Shown here: in pieces, positions 9,861 to 17,305 of the stretch
Layout: each line of letters begins with the position of its first letter
Numbering within the stretch: the stretch's first letter is position 1
NCBI RefSeq assembly: GCF_902779965.1
Contig: NZ_CACZDK010000005.1
Location: 53,327 to 117,326 of the forward strand
Source of the DNA: Fibrobacter succinogenes
GTDB taxonomy: Bacteria > Fibrobacterota > Fibrobacteria > Fibrobacterales > Fibrobacteraceae
Direction of reading: 5' to 3'
Length of the DNA: 64,000 bases
Notes under the pieces: generated by a model
What the model was told of the DNA's origin: nothing
The model's input: only the letters and a program-made list of their open reading frames with translations
Databases searched by the model: none
Position numbers and translations under genes: made by a program

Positions 9861-10682
9861 TTACTTTGTAATAAAGTAATCTTCGGGATTGACAGGGACG
9901 CCATTCACGCGGATTTCATAGTGCAGGCCAAGACTCGACTGGAGGCCGCTCTTGCCAATCAACGCAATCGGATCGCCACGACGCACTTTTGCGCCAGGCT
10001 TTAAAAGCGTTTCACCAAGATGCGCGTAGAACGTTTTCACATGCTCCATGTGCTCGATTTTCATGGTCAGTCCAAAACCGCGATGCTTGCGAACTTCTAC
10101 GACGGTTCCGCCACCAGTTGCATAAACCGTATCGCCCTCAGCCGCCAAAAAGTCAACACCTCTGTGCGGAAGTTCCTGATCGGTAAACGCATCGAACACC
10201 ATTTCGAATCGGCTCTTGATATCGTGATGATTCTTGAGCGGATGAAGCACCGGGACGCTCGCCGCAAGCGCAGAATCCTTTTCCAAGATATTCAAAGTCT
10301 TGCGTAACGTTGTTCTCATTTCAATCAAATTCTTTTTCGGAGAACCATCGTCTTCTGATCCATTTTCAAGAGTGAACCCCAGCCCGCCAAGTTTCATGGA
10401 ACTATCGCGAACCATGCGAGTCTCTTCAATCTTTAAAATCGTTGTATCCACAACCGTGCGGATTTTCTTGATTTCACCCTTGATCACAGAATTCTGGTGA
10501 TAGACATCCATCAAGTTGCCGTTCGACAAGTTTTCCACAATCTGAACCGGCGAGAAAGTGAAAAAGCCTATAATTGCGCAAATAGTTAGAACAAAATAAA
10601 CAATAGCTTTCCGTACGGAGAACGTTATATCTCGTCCCTTGGTATCCCTGTTCGGATAAATGTGCACCTCAAGCTTTTTCAC
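9861..10682 (-). CDS. M23-type (LytM-like) peptidase, membrane anchored
   Basis: This is a probable murein hydrolase or hydrolase regulator at the inner membrane. One membrane segment lies near residues 25-45 (AIVYFVLTICAIIGFFTF), a helical region follows, and a C-terminal LytM domain runs from about residue 165 to 270. The zinc-site motif HRGVDF and the YAHL motif are present. In the final HxH motif the sequence is LGLHYEI, so the second His is kept but the first is Gly. That could reduce catalysis and suggest a regulatory role like EnvC or NlpD. The start codon lies inside the end of the upstream small gene (14-bp overlap), so the two are translationally coupled. Confidence 0.8.
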   Translation of the reverse strand: MKKLEVHIYPNRDTKGRDITFSVRKAIVYFVLTICAIIGFFTFSPVQIVENLSNGNLMDVYHQNSVIKGEIKKIRTVVDTTILKIEETRMVRDSSMKLGGLGFTLENGSEDDGSPKKNLIEMRTTLRKTLNILEKDSALAASVPVLHPLKNHHDIKSRFEMVFDAFTDQELPHRGVDFLAAEGDTVYATGGGTVVEVRKHRGFGLTMKIEHMEHVKTFYAHLGETLLKPGAKVRRGDPIALIGKSGLQSSLGLHYEIRVNGVPVNPEDYFITK

Positions 10683-10953
10683 TGGAACCTTCGGCTTTGT
10701 TCAATTTCTGTTCGAGTTCGGCGACCTGTTTTTTGATTTCGAAAATAGCGCCCACGGCCTCGACCGTAGACGGGTCATCCTTGATGGAATCTAGACGGCC
10801 TTCCTGAATAGCCTCATAAACATGTTGTCCGAGCAATTGGAACTTTGCCTTGAGCTTAGACTCAACCATCGACAATTCAACGCGTGAAAGTACGTTAGAC
10901 GCACAGTCCATAGCCGTATTTTTCAGCTTATTTAGAGTATTTTCATTTATCAT
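10669..10953 (-). CDS. Small helical (coiled-coil) protein coupled to the M23-like gene
   Basis: I do not recognise a named family. The frame could extend upstream, but MINENTLNKLKNTAMDCA at the ATG at 10951-10953 looks like the natural start and gives 94 aa. It is nearly all helical, with a C-terminal heptad-like segment (IFEIKKQVAELEQKLNKAE), which suggests a coiled coil. There is no signal peptide, so it is likely cytoplasmic. It overlaps the downstream M23-like gene by 14 bp, which points to a shared job in envelope or cell-division work, but that is only inference. Confidence 0.7.
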   Translation of the reverse strand: MINENTLNKLKNTAMDCASNVLSRVELSMVESKLKAKFQLLGQHVYEAIQEGRLDSIKDDPSTVEAVGAIFEIKKQVAELEQKLNKAEGSSEKA

Positions 10954-11013
10954 ATCATTCGACCTGTCTCTAAAATAGTAGATTTTTCGATATAAAACAA
11001 CGGAGAATTTCCT

Positions 11014-11163
11014 ATGAGTCGTAGCGATCGCAGAAGAGCAAAGCAAAACGTCAAAAAATTCGTACCAAAGAAGGCAAATGCGCTGGATAAACGAGTTATC
11101 GTGGCCCTCGCAATCATCGTCGTTGTATTTTTCGTAGGAACAATGATCATCCAAAGAGGCTAA
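11014..11163 (+). CDS. 49-residue single-pass membrane protein directly upstream of dnaN
   Basis: ATG at 11014 is preceded by GGAG at 11002-11005 and the frame ends with TAA at 11161-11163. The N-terminal half is very basic (SRSDRRRAKQNVKKFVPKK). Residues about 27-45 form one hydrophobic helix (RVIVALAIIVVVFFVGTMII). The stop lies only 3 bases before the dnaN ATG, so the two are almost certainly one transcript. The basic end should face the cytoplasm by the positive-inside rule. The function is unknown. Clean coding structure, ribosome site and tight spacing support a real gene. Confidence 0.75.
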   Translation: MSRSDRRRAKQNVKKFVPKKANALDKRVIVALAIIVVVFFVGTMIIQRG

Positions 11164-11166
11164 TTA

Positions 11167-12288
11167 ATGAAGTTCACTATCCAGAAGAATGTTTTGCAGG
11201 AAGCCCTGCAGGCAGCAATTAGCGCTGTTCCGAACAAGTCCACCATCCAGATTCTCAACAACTTTTCGCTCCGCCTCGAAGGCAATTTCCTCGAAGTGAG
11301 CGCCACCGACCTCGACCTCGGTATCAGGGTCAAGGTGGAAGTTCAGGGCGAACGTGATGGCGCAGTCGTCATCAACGCACGCAAGTTGTTCGACCAGGTG
11401 AAGAGCCTCGTGGACCCGAGCATCACGAACATTACTTTTGACGCCCAAGATTACTTGGTCAAGATCCAGTGGAGCGAACGCGGTAAAGCAAGCATCATCG
11501 GCTTTGATGCAAACGACTTCCCGCCGTTCCCGGAAATTGAAAATGGTGAAACGCTCAACATTGCTGCAAGCGAACTCGCATTCCTCGCCGAAAAAACATT
11601 GTTCGCCACTTCTACCGATTCCACCCGCTTGAGCTTGAACGGCGTGTTCCTCGAAGCGAAGGACGGCAAGATTTCCATGGTCGCCACCGACGGTCACCGC
11701 TTGGGCCGCGCCGCCATCGACCAGGAAGGCGCAGAACTTTCGAACGGTGTCATCATCCCGCACAAGGCATTGCAGCATATTCTGCACATGGCAAAGGGCG
11801 ATTCCACTGTTGAAGTCCGTGCATCTGCAACGCACATTCTCTTTAACACCGGTTCTATCCAGGTGATTTCTAAGCTGTACGAAGGACCGTATCCGAGCTA
11901 CCGCTCCGTGATCCCGACGCAGTTCGAACGCACCGCACAGGCCAACACGACGGAATTCCAGAACAAGATCCGCAGCGTGATTTCTATGGCTAACGCACGC
12001 ACCCGCAAGATCCGCTTGCAGTTCGACGGCAACATCCTCGAACTCAGCGCCACGGACCCGGATGTTGGCGGCGATTCTCGCGAAGCACTCGCTATCACGC
12101 ACAACGGCGAAGGTAGCTTCTGCATTGGTTTCAACGGCCAGTTCCTCGCAGAAATCCTCGGCATGTGCAAGAGCGAAGAAGTCATCATGAAGATGAACAA
12201 CCCGCTTGGCGCTTGCATCATCGAACCGGTTGGCGAAAACATGAACTTCTCGTTCTTGTTGATGCCGACGCACCTGACGGACAACTAA
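11167..12288 (+). CDS. dnaN: DNA polymerase III sliding clamp, beta subunit
   Basis: This is the ring-shaped processivity clamp that tethers DNA polymerase III to DNA. At 373 aa it has the usual length and three clamp domains. The N-terminus MKFTIQKNVLQEALQAAISAV and the mid-protein segment SLNGVFLEAKDGKISMVATDGHR are characteristic. The C-terminus ends in MPTHLTDN where many bacteria have MPMRL or similar. No dnaA or recF is adjacent, unlike the classical oriC cluster. The upstream neighbour is a tiny membrane protein, and a terminator follows, so the pair forms a short operon. Confidence 0.96.
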   Translation: MKFTIQKNVLQEALQAAISAVPNKSTIQILNNFSLRLEGNFLEVSATDLDLGIRVKVEVQGERDGAVVINARKLFDQVKSLVDPSITNITFDAQDYLVKIQWSERGKASIIGFDANDFPPFPEIENGETLNIAASELAFLAEKTLFATSTDSTRLSLNGVFLEAKDGKISMVATDGHRLGRAAIDQEGAELSNGVIIPHKALQHILHMAKGDSTVEVRASATHILFNTGSIQVISKLYEGPYPSYRSVIPTQFERTAQANTTEFQNKIRSVISMANARTRKIRLQFDGNILELSATDPDVGGDSREALAITHNGEGSFCIGFNGQFLAEILGMCKSEEVIMKMNNPLGACIIEPVGENMNFSFLLMPTHLTDN

Positions 12289-12310
12289 CCGCAGTTCGGA
12301 AAGATTTAAG

Positions 12311-12334
12311 GGCTCTCGAGAGAGAGCCTTTTTT
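12311..12334 (+). terminator. dnaN terminator
   Basis: GGCTCTC (12311-12317) and GAGAGCC (12322-12328) form a 7-bp stem with a GAGA loop, followed by six T (12329-12334). Confidence 0.92.
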
Positions 12335-12343
12335 ATTCTGAAG

Positions 12344-12475
12344 AATTGTGTACGCAAAGGGAACCGTGTCCGCAAGTGGAACCGCGCCAAGTTTAATGGG
12401 AATGAATCTGCAAAAGGAAGTGCCGCGAACTTTAATGTGAATTGTCGCGCAATAGGAAACGCCGCACATTTTGGA
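12344..12475. repeat. Degenerate tandem repeat of about 39 bp upstream of the ttcA-like gene
   Basis: Three to four imperfect units follow the pattern TGT-cYGCAAa-GGAACcGCGC-AACTTTAATGGGA. Examples begin near 12360, 12402 and 12441. In one frame the array stays open and reads as 13-residue units such as NESAKGSAANFNV, ending at TAA 12476-12478. A further unit lies beyond the ttcA-like gene at 13248-13285. Nothing else is visible in this 12335-12486 gap. Confidence 0.65.
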
Positions 12476-12486
12476 TAAAGTAAATC

Positions 12487-13209
12487 ATGTCGAGTCAAAT
12501 ACGCAAGAGAGTCAATAAGAAAATCACGAAAGCCATTCACGACTTCAACCTGATTGAAGACGGAGACCGCGTGCTCATCGCCACAAGCGGTGGCAAGGAT
12601 TCAAGCGTGTTGTTGATGGAGCTCGCCGCACGCCTCGGCAAATTCGGGCCCAAGTGCGAACTCGCCGCCATCCACATTCAAAGCGATTTTGCAGACAAAG
12701 CTCCTCGCGAATTTTTGCAGCGCATGGCAGAAGAATACCCGCAAGTGCCATTCTACTTTAAGGACGTGGCCGTAGAGGCTCGCCTCAAAGAAGGCCGCAA
12801 GCTGAACTGTTATTGGTGCAGCACGCAGCGCCGCACGGAACTCATCAAGTTCGCAAGCGAAAACAACTTCAATAAAATCGCGCTCGGCCACCACATGGAT
12901 GACATCGTCGAAACGCTTTTGATGAACATGCTGTACAAAGGCGAGTTTAGCGGGATGCCGCCAATGGTTCCGTACGAGAAATATCCGTGCAGCATTATCC
13001 GCCCGCTCTGCTACTGCGAAGAAAGCGAAATCATCGCCTACGCCGAAGACGCGGACATTCGCAAGTTCACCTGTACCTGCGAATTCTCGAAAGCAAGCCA
13101 CCGCAAAACCATCCGCGAAGAAATCAAGAGCTTAACGAAAGGAAGCTCCACGCTAAAAGCAAACTTGTTCGAAAGCATGCGAAATATCAGGATGGATTAT
13201 TTGTTGTAA
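12487..13209 (+). CDS. ttcA: TtcA-like tRNA 2-thiocytidine synthetase (PP-loop ATPase)
   Basis: The protein belongs to the PP-loop tRNA thiolases that activate a tRNA base with ATP and insert sulfur, using an iron-sulfur cluster. The PP-loop ATSGGKDSSVLL is at about residues 38-49. A CYWC pair lies near residue 101 and a CTC group (FTCTCEFSKAS) near residue 198. In classical TtcA the second group is CxxC, so the cluster ligation here may differ. The motif GHHMDDIVETLLMN is typical of the family. At 240 aa it is shorter than E. coli TtcA. The target C32 is inferred from the family, and a different position or base is possible. Confidence 0.8.
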   Translation: MSSQIRKRVNKKITKAIHDFNLIEDGDRVLIATSGGKDSSVLLMELAARLGKFGPKCELAAIHIQSDFADKAPREFLQRMAEEYPQVPFYFKDVAVEARLKEGRKLNCYWCSTQRRTELIKFASENNFNKIALGHHMDDIVETLLMNMLYKGEFSGMPPMVPYEKYPCSIIRPLCYCEESEIIAYAEDADIRKFTCTCEFSKASHRKTIREEIKSLTKGSSTLKANLFESMRNIRMDYLL

Positions 13210-13247
13210 ATGCGTATGGTTCGAGGAGTATGCGCGACCTCATATAG

Positions 13248-13285
13248 AATGTATCTGCAAATGGTACCGCGCGGGCTTTATCGGA
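13248..13285. repeat. Outlying copy of the 39-bp repeat unit
   Basis: AATGTATCTGCAAATGGTAC and the following GCGCGGGCTTTATCGGA match the units found upstream of the ttcA-like gene. The short gap between ttcA and the FISUMP gene holds little else. Confidence 0.55.
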
Positions 13286-13961
13286 CACAGCGCACGGAAC
13301 GATAGTCCTCTTTCGCGAACGAATTTAAACTTGCAGCATCGCTGCTGAACGACAAGAACAGATAATACGCATTCGATTCTGGATTTTCAGCATCTTCAGT
13401 CGCACTCCAAAAGTACGCGTAACCGCCAATACCATCAAATTTACCGCCAGTCATCGAGCCATCATCTGCTTTCGAAATTGCGCCGCGATACCCCGCCGGG
13501 AGTGCATTGAATCCGAATTCATCCGTGCCGTTTCCTTTCTTGAACCAACCATCTTTTGCTTTTAATGCTAGGCCCGCATGGTTATTCTGAACTGCATTAG
13601 ACGCATTGGGAACTGCGCCGGAATTGCCAGCTTGAGACTGCGCGACATTCCCAGGCGCCGCAATCATCAACGCCTCGAAATCCGCCTTCGTCGGGAGGCG
13701 CCAACCCTCAGGGCAAACCGTTTTTGCCTCTGCCCACGTATAAAGGCGACCCAAGCGTTTGCAATTTCGCGAGTCGCCATCCGGACAAGCACTCGTTTCT
13801 GTTTCGTAATTCAGATTTTCCGCCATCCATGTAAAATCACCAATCTTCACAACATCATAGCTCTGCCCGTCACGCGAATCCGTAAAAGACTCGGAACAAG
13901 CGGAGATGAGGAATGAAAGAGATAATGCGAAAGTCGCTAAAAAACGAAAGCGGATATTCAT
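13278..13961 (-). CDS. FISUMP-domain lipoprotein
   Basis: This is a member of the Fibrobacter succinogenes major paralogous domain family (TIGR02145 type). I start at the ATG at 13959-13961, giving 227 aa, because the N-terminus then is a lipoprotein signal (FALSLSFLISACSES, lipobox ISAC). The domain shows the family landmarks DFTWMAENLNYET, LGRLYTWAEAKTVCPEGWRLP, GFNALPAGYR, FWSATE and the C-terminal SVRCVR. Upstream in-frame ATG codons lack a signal sequence. The lipoprotein is likely exported and membrane anchored. The molecular function of the family is unknown. Confidence 0.88.
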   Translation of the reverse strand: MNIRFRFLATFALSLSFLISACSESFTDSRDGQSYDVVKIGDFTWMAENLNYETETSACPDGDSRNCKRLGRLYTWAEAKTVCPEGWRLPTKADFEALMIAAPGNVAQSQAGNSGAVPNASNAVQNNHAGLALKAKDGWFKKGNGTDEFGFNALPAGYRGAISKADDGSMTGGKFDGIGGYAYFWSATEDAENPESNAYYLFLSFSSDAASLNSFAKEDYRSVRCVR

Positions 13962-14099
13962 ATAAGCAAAGATATATTTATTCCCCACCTCGCAAAAAAA
14001 ACGTCGGCAATATTTACAAGTCAGCAGCAAACAACATTTATCAGCCTCTTTACAAAAAAAATCACAAATCGACCATAACAAATATTTTTATAAAAACTA

Positions 14100-14128
14100 T
14101 TGCTTTTAGGCAGTACATAAGCTATATT
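14100..14128 (+). promoter_or_regulatory. Probable sigma-70 promoter of the restriction-modification operon
   Basis: TTGCTT (14100-14105) and TATATT (14123-14128) are separated by 17 bp in an AT-rich gap, about 20 bp before the first hsdS ATG. Confidence 0.55.
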
Positions 14129-14148
14129 AGCATCATAATCCACAAAAA

Positions 14149-14757
14149 ATGCATTACATTATGTTTTTAAGCAATGTTTCTACAGTAAGAACGGGGCTTG
14201 TTACAGCCCGAAAACAGGCAAAAGGACCCGAAAAAGGCCTTTTCCAAGAATATCGTCTGTTGAGCCTGCGATGCATCAAGGAACCAGGCGTCTTGGACGT
14301 AAGCCTAGCCGAGCCGTATATGTCAAGGGAATTGCTAAAATCAGACTTTTTAACCAAGCGCGATGACATTCTGGTGCGGCTAAGCGCCCCTTACACGGCG
14401 ATTTTGGTCAATGACGAATCCGCCGACTATGTGGTTCCCTCCCATTTTGCGATTATCCGCGTCGACAAGTCAAAAGCGGATCCCGCCTATGTGTTGTGGA
14501 TTTTGCGTCAGCAATCCACCCTGAAGCAAATCTACCAGAATGTGAGTGGCACAGTCGCATTCGGCACCATCAGTTCCAACTTCTTCAACGACTTGAAAAT
14601 TGACGACATCCCACTCGAAAAACAACGGCTGATCGGCGCGATTTTGAAACTATCAGAAAAGGAACAGACTCTGCTTTCAGAACTCGCAAAAGCCAAAGCC
14701 GAACAAACCCGAATCGCCCTCCAAGTGGCATACAAAAATTTAAATAAAGGAAAATAA
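14149..14757 (+). CDS. hsdS: Type I restriction specificity subunit, single target-recognition domain
   Basis: HsdS subunits dictate the DNA sequence read by type I methylase and restriction complexes. This one has 202 aa, half the usual length, with a single target-recognition domain (NVSTVRTGLVTARKQAK through SGTVAFGTISSNFFNDLKI) and one conserved helix at the end (SEKEQTLLSELAKAKAEQTR). Half-size subunits can work as dimers. Starts at 14149 or 14161 are both possible, since no clear ribosome site is visible. The hsdM gene starts 2 bases after the stop. The C-terminal IPLEKQRLIGAIL motif is intact, so I do not regard it as truncated. Confidence 0.8.
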   Translation: MHYIMFLSNVSTVRTGLVTARKQAKGPEKGLFQEYRLLSLRCIKEPGVLDVSLAEPYMSRELLKSDFLTKRDDILVRLSAPYTAILVNDESADYVVPSHFAIIRVDKSKADPAYVLWILRQQSTLKQIYQNVSGTVAFGTISSNFFNDLKIDDIPLEKQRLIGAILKLSEKEQTLLSELAKAKAEQTRIALQVAYKNLNKGK

Positions 14758-14759
14758 AG

Positions 14760-16310
14760 ATGACGACAAAACAGAATATTGAAAAGGCTCTCTGGAGCGC
14801 TTGCGACAGTTTTCGCGGCAAAATCGATAGTTCGCGCTACAAGGACTACATCCTTTCGATGCTCTTCGTAAAATACCTGAGCGATGTGTATAAGGAAACC
14901 CGCGAAAAGTACGAAAAGCAGTACAAGGGCGACAAGCAGCGCGTGGAACGTGCCATGAGCCGCGAGCGTTTCGTGATGGACGAAACCTCCACGTTCGATT
15001 ACCTCTACGAAAAGAGGAACGACAACCAAATTGGTCAGAAAATTAACGTGGCATTGGCGGCAATCGAAAACAACAACAGTGCCAAGTTGCACGATGTGTT
15101 TCGCGCCATCGACTTTAACTCCACGGTTGATTTTGGCGAGCCCAAGGAAAAGAACGCGACCCTCAAGAACCTGCTGGAAGATTTCAAGGATCTCGACCTG
15201 CGCCCGTCGCAGCTGGACAATGCCGACATCATCGGCGATGCCTACGAATACATGATTGCGAACTTCGCATCGGATGCGGGCAAGAAGGGTGGCGAATTTT
15301 ACACGCCGAACAAGGTTTCTGAACTTGTCGCACGCTTGGTGAAGCCCAAGGAAAACGACCGTATTTACGACGGAACTTGCGGAAGCGGCGGCTTGCTGCT
15401 CAAGGCTTTTGCGCAAATCAAGAATCGCAAGGCGCGTATTTATGGCCAGGAACAGAACATGCAGACATGGGCACTTTGCCGCATGAACATGTTCCTGCAT
15501 GGTGTTGACGATGCCGTGATTTGGCAGGGCGATACGCTCTCGAACCCGGGCAACATCGAGAACGACCAGCTGATGAAATTTCAGTGCATCGTGGCCAATC
15601 CGCCCTTCTCCTTGGACAAATGGGATAGCGGCTTCTTGGGCGATGTTGCTGAAAATGACAAAAAAGCGAAGATGTCGGCCGACCTGGACACGTTCCATCG
15701 CTTTGACTGGGGCGTTCCGCCGACATCCAAGGGTGATTACGCCTTCGTGATGCATTTCCTCCATAGCCTCGATGACGCGACGGGCCGTATGGGCATTGTG
15801 CTTCCGCATGGCGTGCTGTTCCGTGGTGCAAGCGAAGGCAAGATTCGCCAGACGATTATCGAAAAATTCAACTTCCTGGATGCGGTTATCGGGCTTCCGG
15901 CAAACCTGTTCTATGGCGCCGGCATTCCCGCCTGTATTCTCATTTTCCGCAAGAACCGCGGAGCCAATAATCACGTTCTCTTTGTGGACGCAAGCGGTGA
16001 CGAGCATTACGAAAAGGGCAAGAACCAGAACATTTTGCGCGAACAGGACGTGTCGAAAATTGTCGATACCTACAAGACTTATCTTGCCGACCCGAGTTAC
16101 GGCGGCGAAGAAAAGTACAGCTACGTGGCTACACTCGACGAAATCAAGGAAAACGACTACAACCTGAATATTCCGCGCTATGTTGATACCTTCGAAGAAG
16201 AAGCGTTGGTGGATATTGACGATGTCAAGACGAATATCAAGAACATCGAAGAAGAACTCTCGAAGGTCCAGAAGCAGATGGCTAAATATATGAAGGAACT
16301 CGGACTGTAA
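14760..16310 (+). CDS. hsdM: Type I DNA methyltransferase subunit M
   Basis: HsdM is the N6-adenine methyltransferase subunit. At 516 aa the protein has the helical N-terminal HsdM domain (residues 1-140, with DYILSMLFVKYLSD) and the catalytic domain. The S-adenosylmethionine motif DGTCGSGGLLLKAF is near residue 203 and the catalytic NPPFS is near residue 280. The C-terminal helical tail (KTNIKNIEEELSKVQKQM) likely contacts HsdS. It is coupled to the upstream hsdS with a 2-base gap. Its base composition matches ordinary genome genes, unlike the AT-rich genes that follow. Confidence 0.95.
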   Translation: MTTKQNIEKALWSACDSFRGKIDSSRYKDYILSMLFVKYLSDVYKETREKYEKQYKGDKQRVERAMSRERFVMDETSTFDYLYEKRNDNQIGQKINVALAAIENNNSAKLHDVFRAIDFNSTVDFGEPKEKNATLKNLLEDFKDLDLRPSQLDNADIIGDAYEYMIANFASDAGKKGGEFYTPNKVSELVARLVKPKENDRIYDGTCGSGGLLLKAFAQIKNRKARIYGQEQNMQTWALCRMNMFLHGVDDAVIWQGDTLSNPGNIENDQLMKFQCIVANPPFSLDKWDSGFLGDVAENDKKAKMSADLDTFHRFDWGVPPTSKGDYAFVMHFLHSLDDATGRMGIVLPHGVLFRGASEGKIRQTIIEKFNFLDAVIGLPANLFYGAGIPACILIFRKNRGANNHVLFVDASGDEHYEKGKNQNILREQDVSKIVDTYKTYLADPSYGGEEKYSYVATLDEIKENDYNLNIPRYVDTFEEEALVDIDDVKTNIKNIEEELSKVQKQMAKYMKELGL

Positions 16311-16321
16311 ATACAACAATT

Positions 16322-16349
16322 ATCATTTTCGTGAAGCCACGAAAATGAT
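16322..16349. promoter_or_regulatory. Perfect 12-4-12 hairpin upstream of the KilA-N gene
   Basis: ATCATTTTCGTG (16322-16333), loop AAGC, and CACGAAAATGAT (16338-16349) are perfectly complementary. No T-run follows directly, so it is not a standard terminator. A diverged copy of the same size lies right after the KilA-N stop codon. Confidence 0.75.
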
Positions 16350-16387
16350 GTTGAGATATCATAATAAGGCAGAAATAGGAGCGTGGT

Positions 16388-17263
16388 ATGGTAAAAAAGA
16401 TGATTCAAGCGAAAAAAGAGACGATTCATGCCTTAGGGATTGATATTGGTATCTATACCGCAGATTTCGAAAATGAGTATATCTCCCTGACGGATATTGC
16501 TCGTTTTAGAAGTTCTGACCCAAGAATTACGATTCATAGTTGGCTTAGAAATAGGGATGTGGTGGATTTTTTGGGGTTGTGGGAAGCCCTTCATAACACG
16601 GATTTTAAACGTAGCGAATTCGATACGTTTAAAAAAGATGCCGGTAGTAACGCTTTTACGTTCTCTATAAAGAAGTGGACCGATGAGATGGGGGCGGTGG
16701 GCATTGTCTCGAAGTCTGGCAGATACGGTGGCGGTATTTTTGCGCATAGCGATATTGCCATGGAATTTGCTTCATGGATATCTCCTGAATTCAAACTGTA
16801 TATTGTCAAGGATTATCGACGTCTTAAATCAGATGAAAACAGCCGCCTGTCCCTAAATTGGAACCTGAATAGGGAAATTTCCAAGCTAAATTACAGGATT
16901 CATACTGATGCGATTAAGGGAAAACTCATTTTGCCGCAGTTGACCTCGATGCAGAAGAGTTTTGTTTATGCCGATGAAGCTGATTTGTTGAACGTGGCTC
17001 TTTTTGGAGAAACCGCCAAGGAATGGCGGGATGAAAATCCGGATAAAAAAGGGAATATTAGGGACTATGCCGATATTCCGCATCTTTTGGTTTTGGCGAA
17101 CCTTGAAAGTTACAATGCCATTTTGATAAAGGAAGGGGTGCCGCAATCAGAACGACTTGTAAAATTACGTGAAACAGCAGAAAGTCAACTAGGAACTATT
17201 CTATCACTTGATTTACAAAAGCCGATTTTGATTGAAAATGGAACAAAGAGGATAGGGAAGTAG
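16388..17263 (+). CDS. KilA-N domain protein
   Basis: KilA-N is a DNA-binding domain known from phage antirepressors and found in chromosomal defence loci. The domain occupies roughly residues 10-145, with the landmarks YISLTDIARF, WLRNRDVVDFLG, SIKKWTDEMGAVGI, SKSGRYGGGIFAHSDIAMEF and ASWISPEFKLYI. The C-terminal half is helical and not assigned. AGGAG about 6 bases upstream supports the ATG at 16388. It sits between hsdM and an ATPase gene and is bounded by two related hairpins, which suggests either autoregulation or acquisition as a unit. It is more AT-rich than hsdM. Its role here is unknown; regulation of the operon is a guess. Confidence 0.82.
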   Translation: MVKKMIQAKKETIHALGIDIGIYTADFENEYISLTDIARFRSSDPRITIHSWLRNRDVVDFLGLWEALHNTDFKRSEFDTFKKDAGSNAFTFSIKKWTDEMGAVGIVSKSGRYGGGIFAHSDIAMEFASWISPEFKLYIVKDYRRLKSDENSRLSLNWNLNREISKLNYRIHTDAIKGKLILPQLTSMQKSFVYADEADLLNVALFGETAKEWRDENPDKKGNIRDYADIPHLLVLANLESYNAILIKEGVPQSERLVKLRETAESQLGTILSLDLQKPILIENGTKRIGK

Positions 17264-17291
17264 ACCAATTTCGTGGAGTCGTGAAAATGGT
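17264..17291. promoter_or_regulatory. Second 12-4-12 hairpin, directly after the KilA-N stop
   Basis: ACCAATTTCGTG (17264-17275), loop GAGT, and CGTGAAAATGGT (17280-17291) pair with one mismatch and two G-U wobbles. It closely resembles the hairpin at 16322-16349 in size and in the TTTCGTG/GAAAATG core. The wobble pairs imply an RNA-level structure. Confidence 0.65.
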
Positions 17292-17305
17292 AAGGAGTAA
17301 GTGAT

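Noticed and set aside
10954..11154. Upstream extension of the small coiled-coil gene to 161 aa
   Set aside because: The extension overlaps the 49-aa gene on the other strand, lacks a ribosome site and has no coding character; the ATG at 10951-10953 fits better.
14149..14757. Half-size hsdS considered as a pseudogene
   Set aside because: It has a complete recognition domain, conserved end and tight coupling to hsdM. Single-domain specificity proteins are known.
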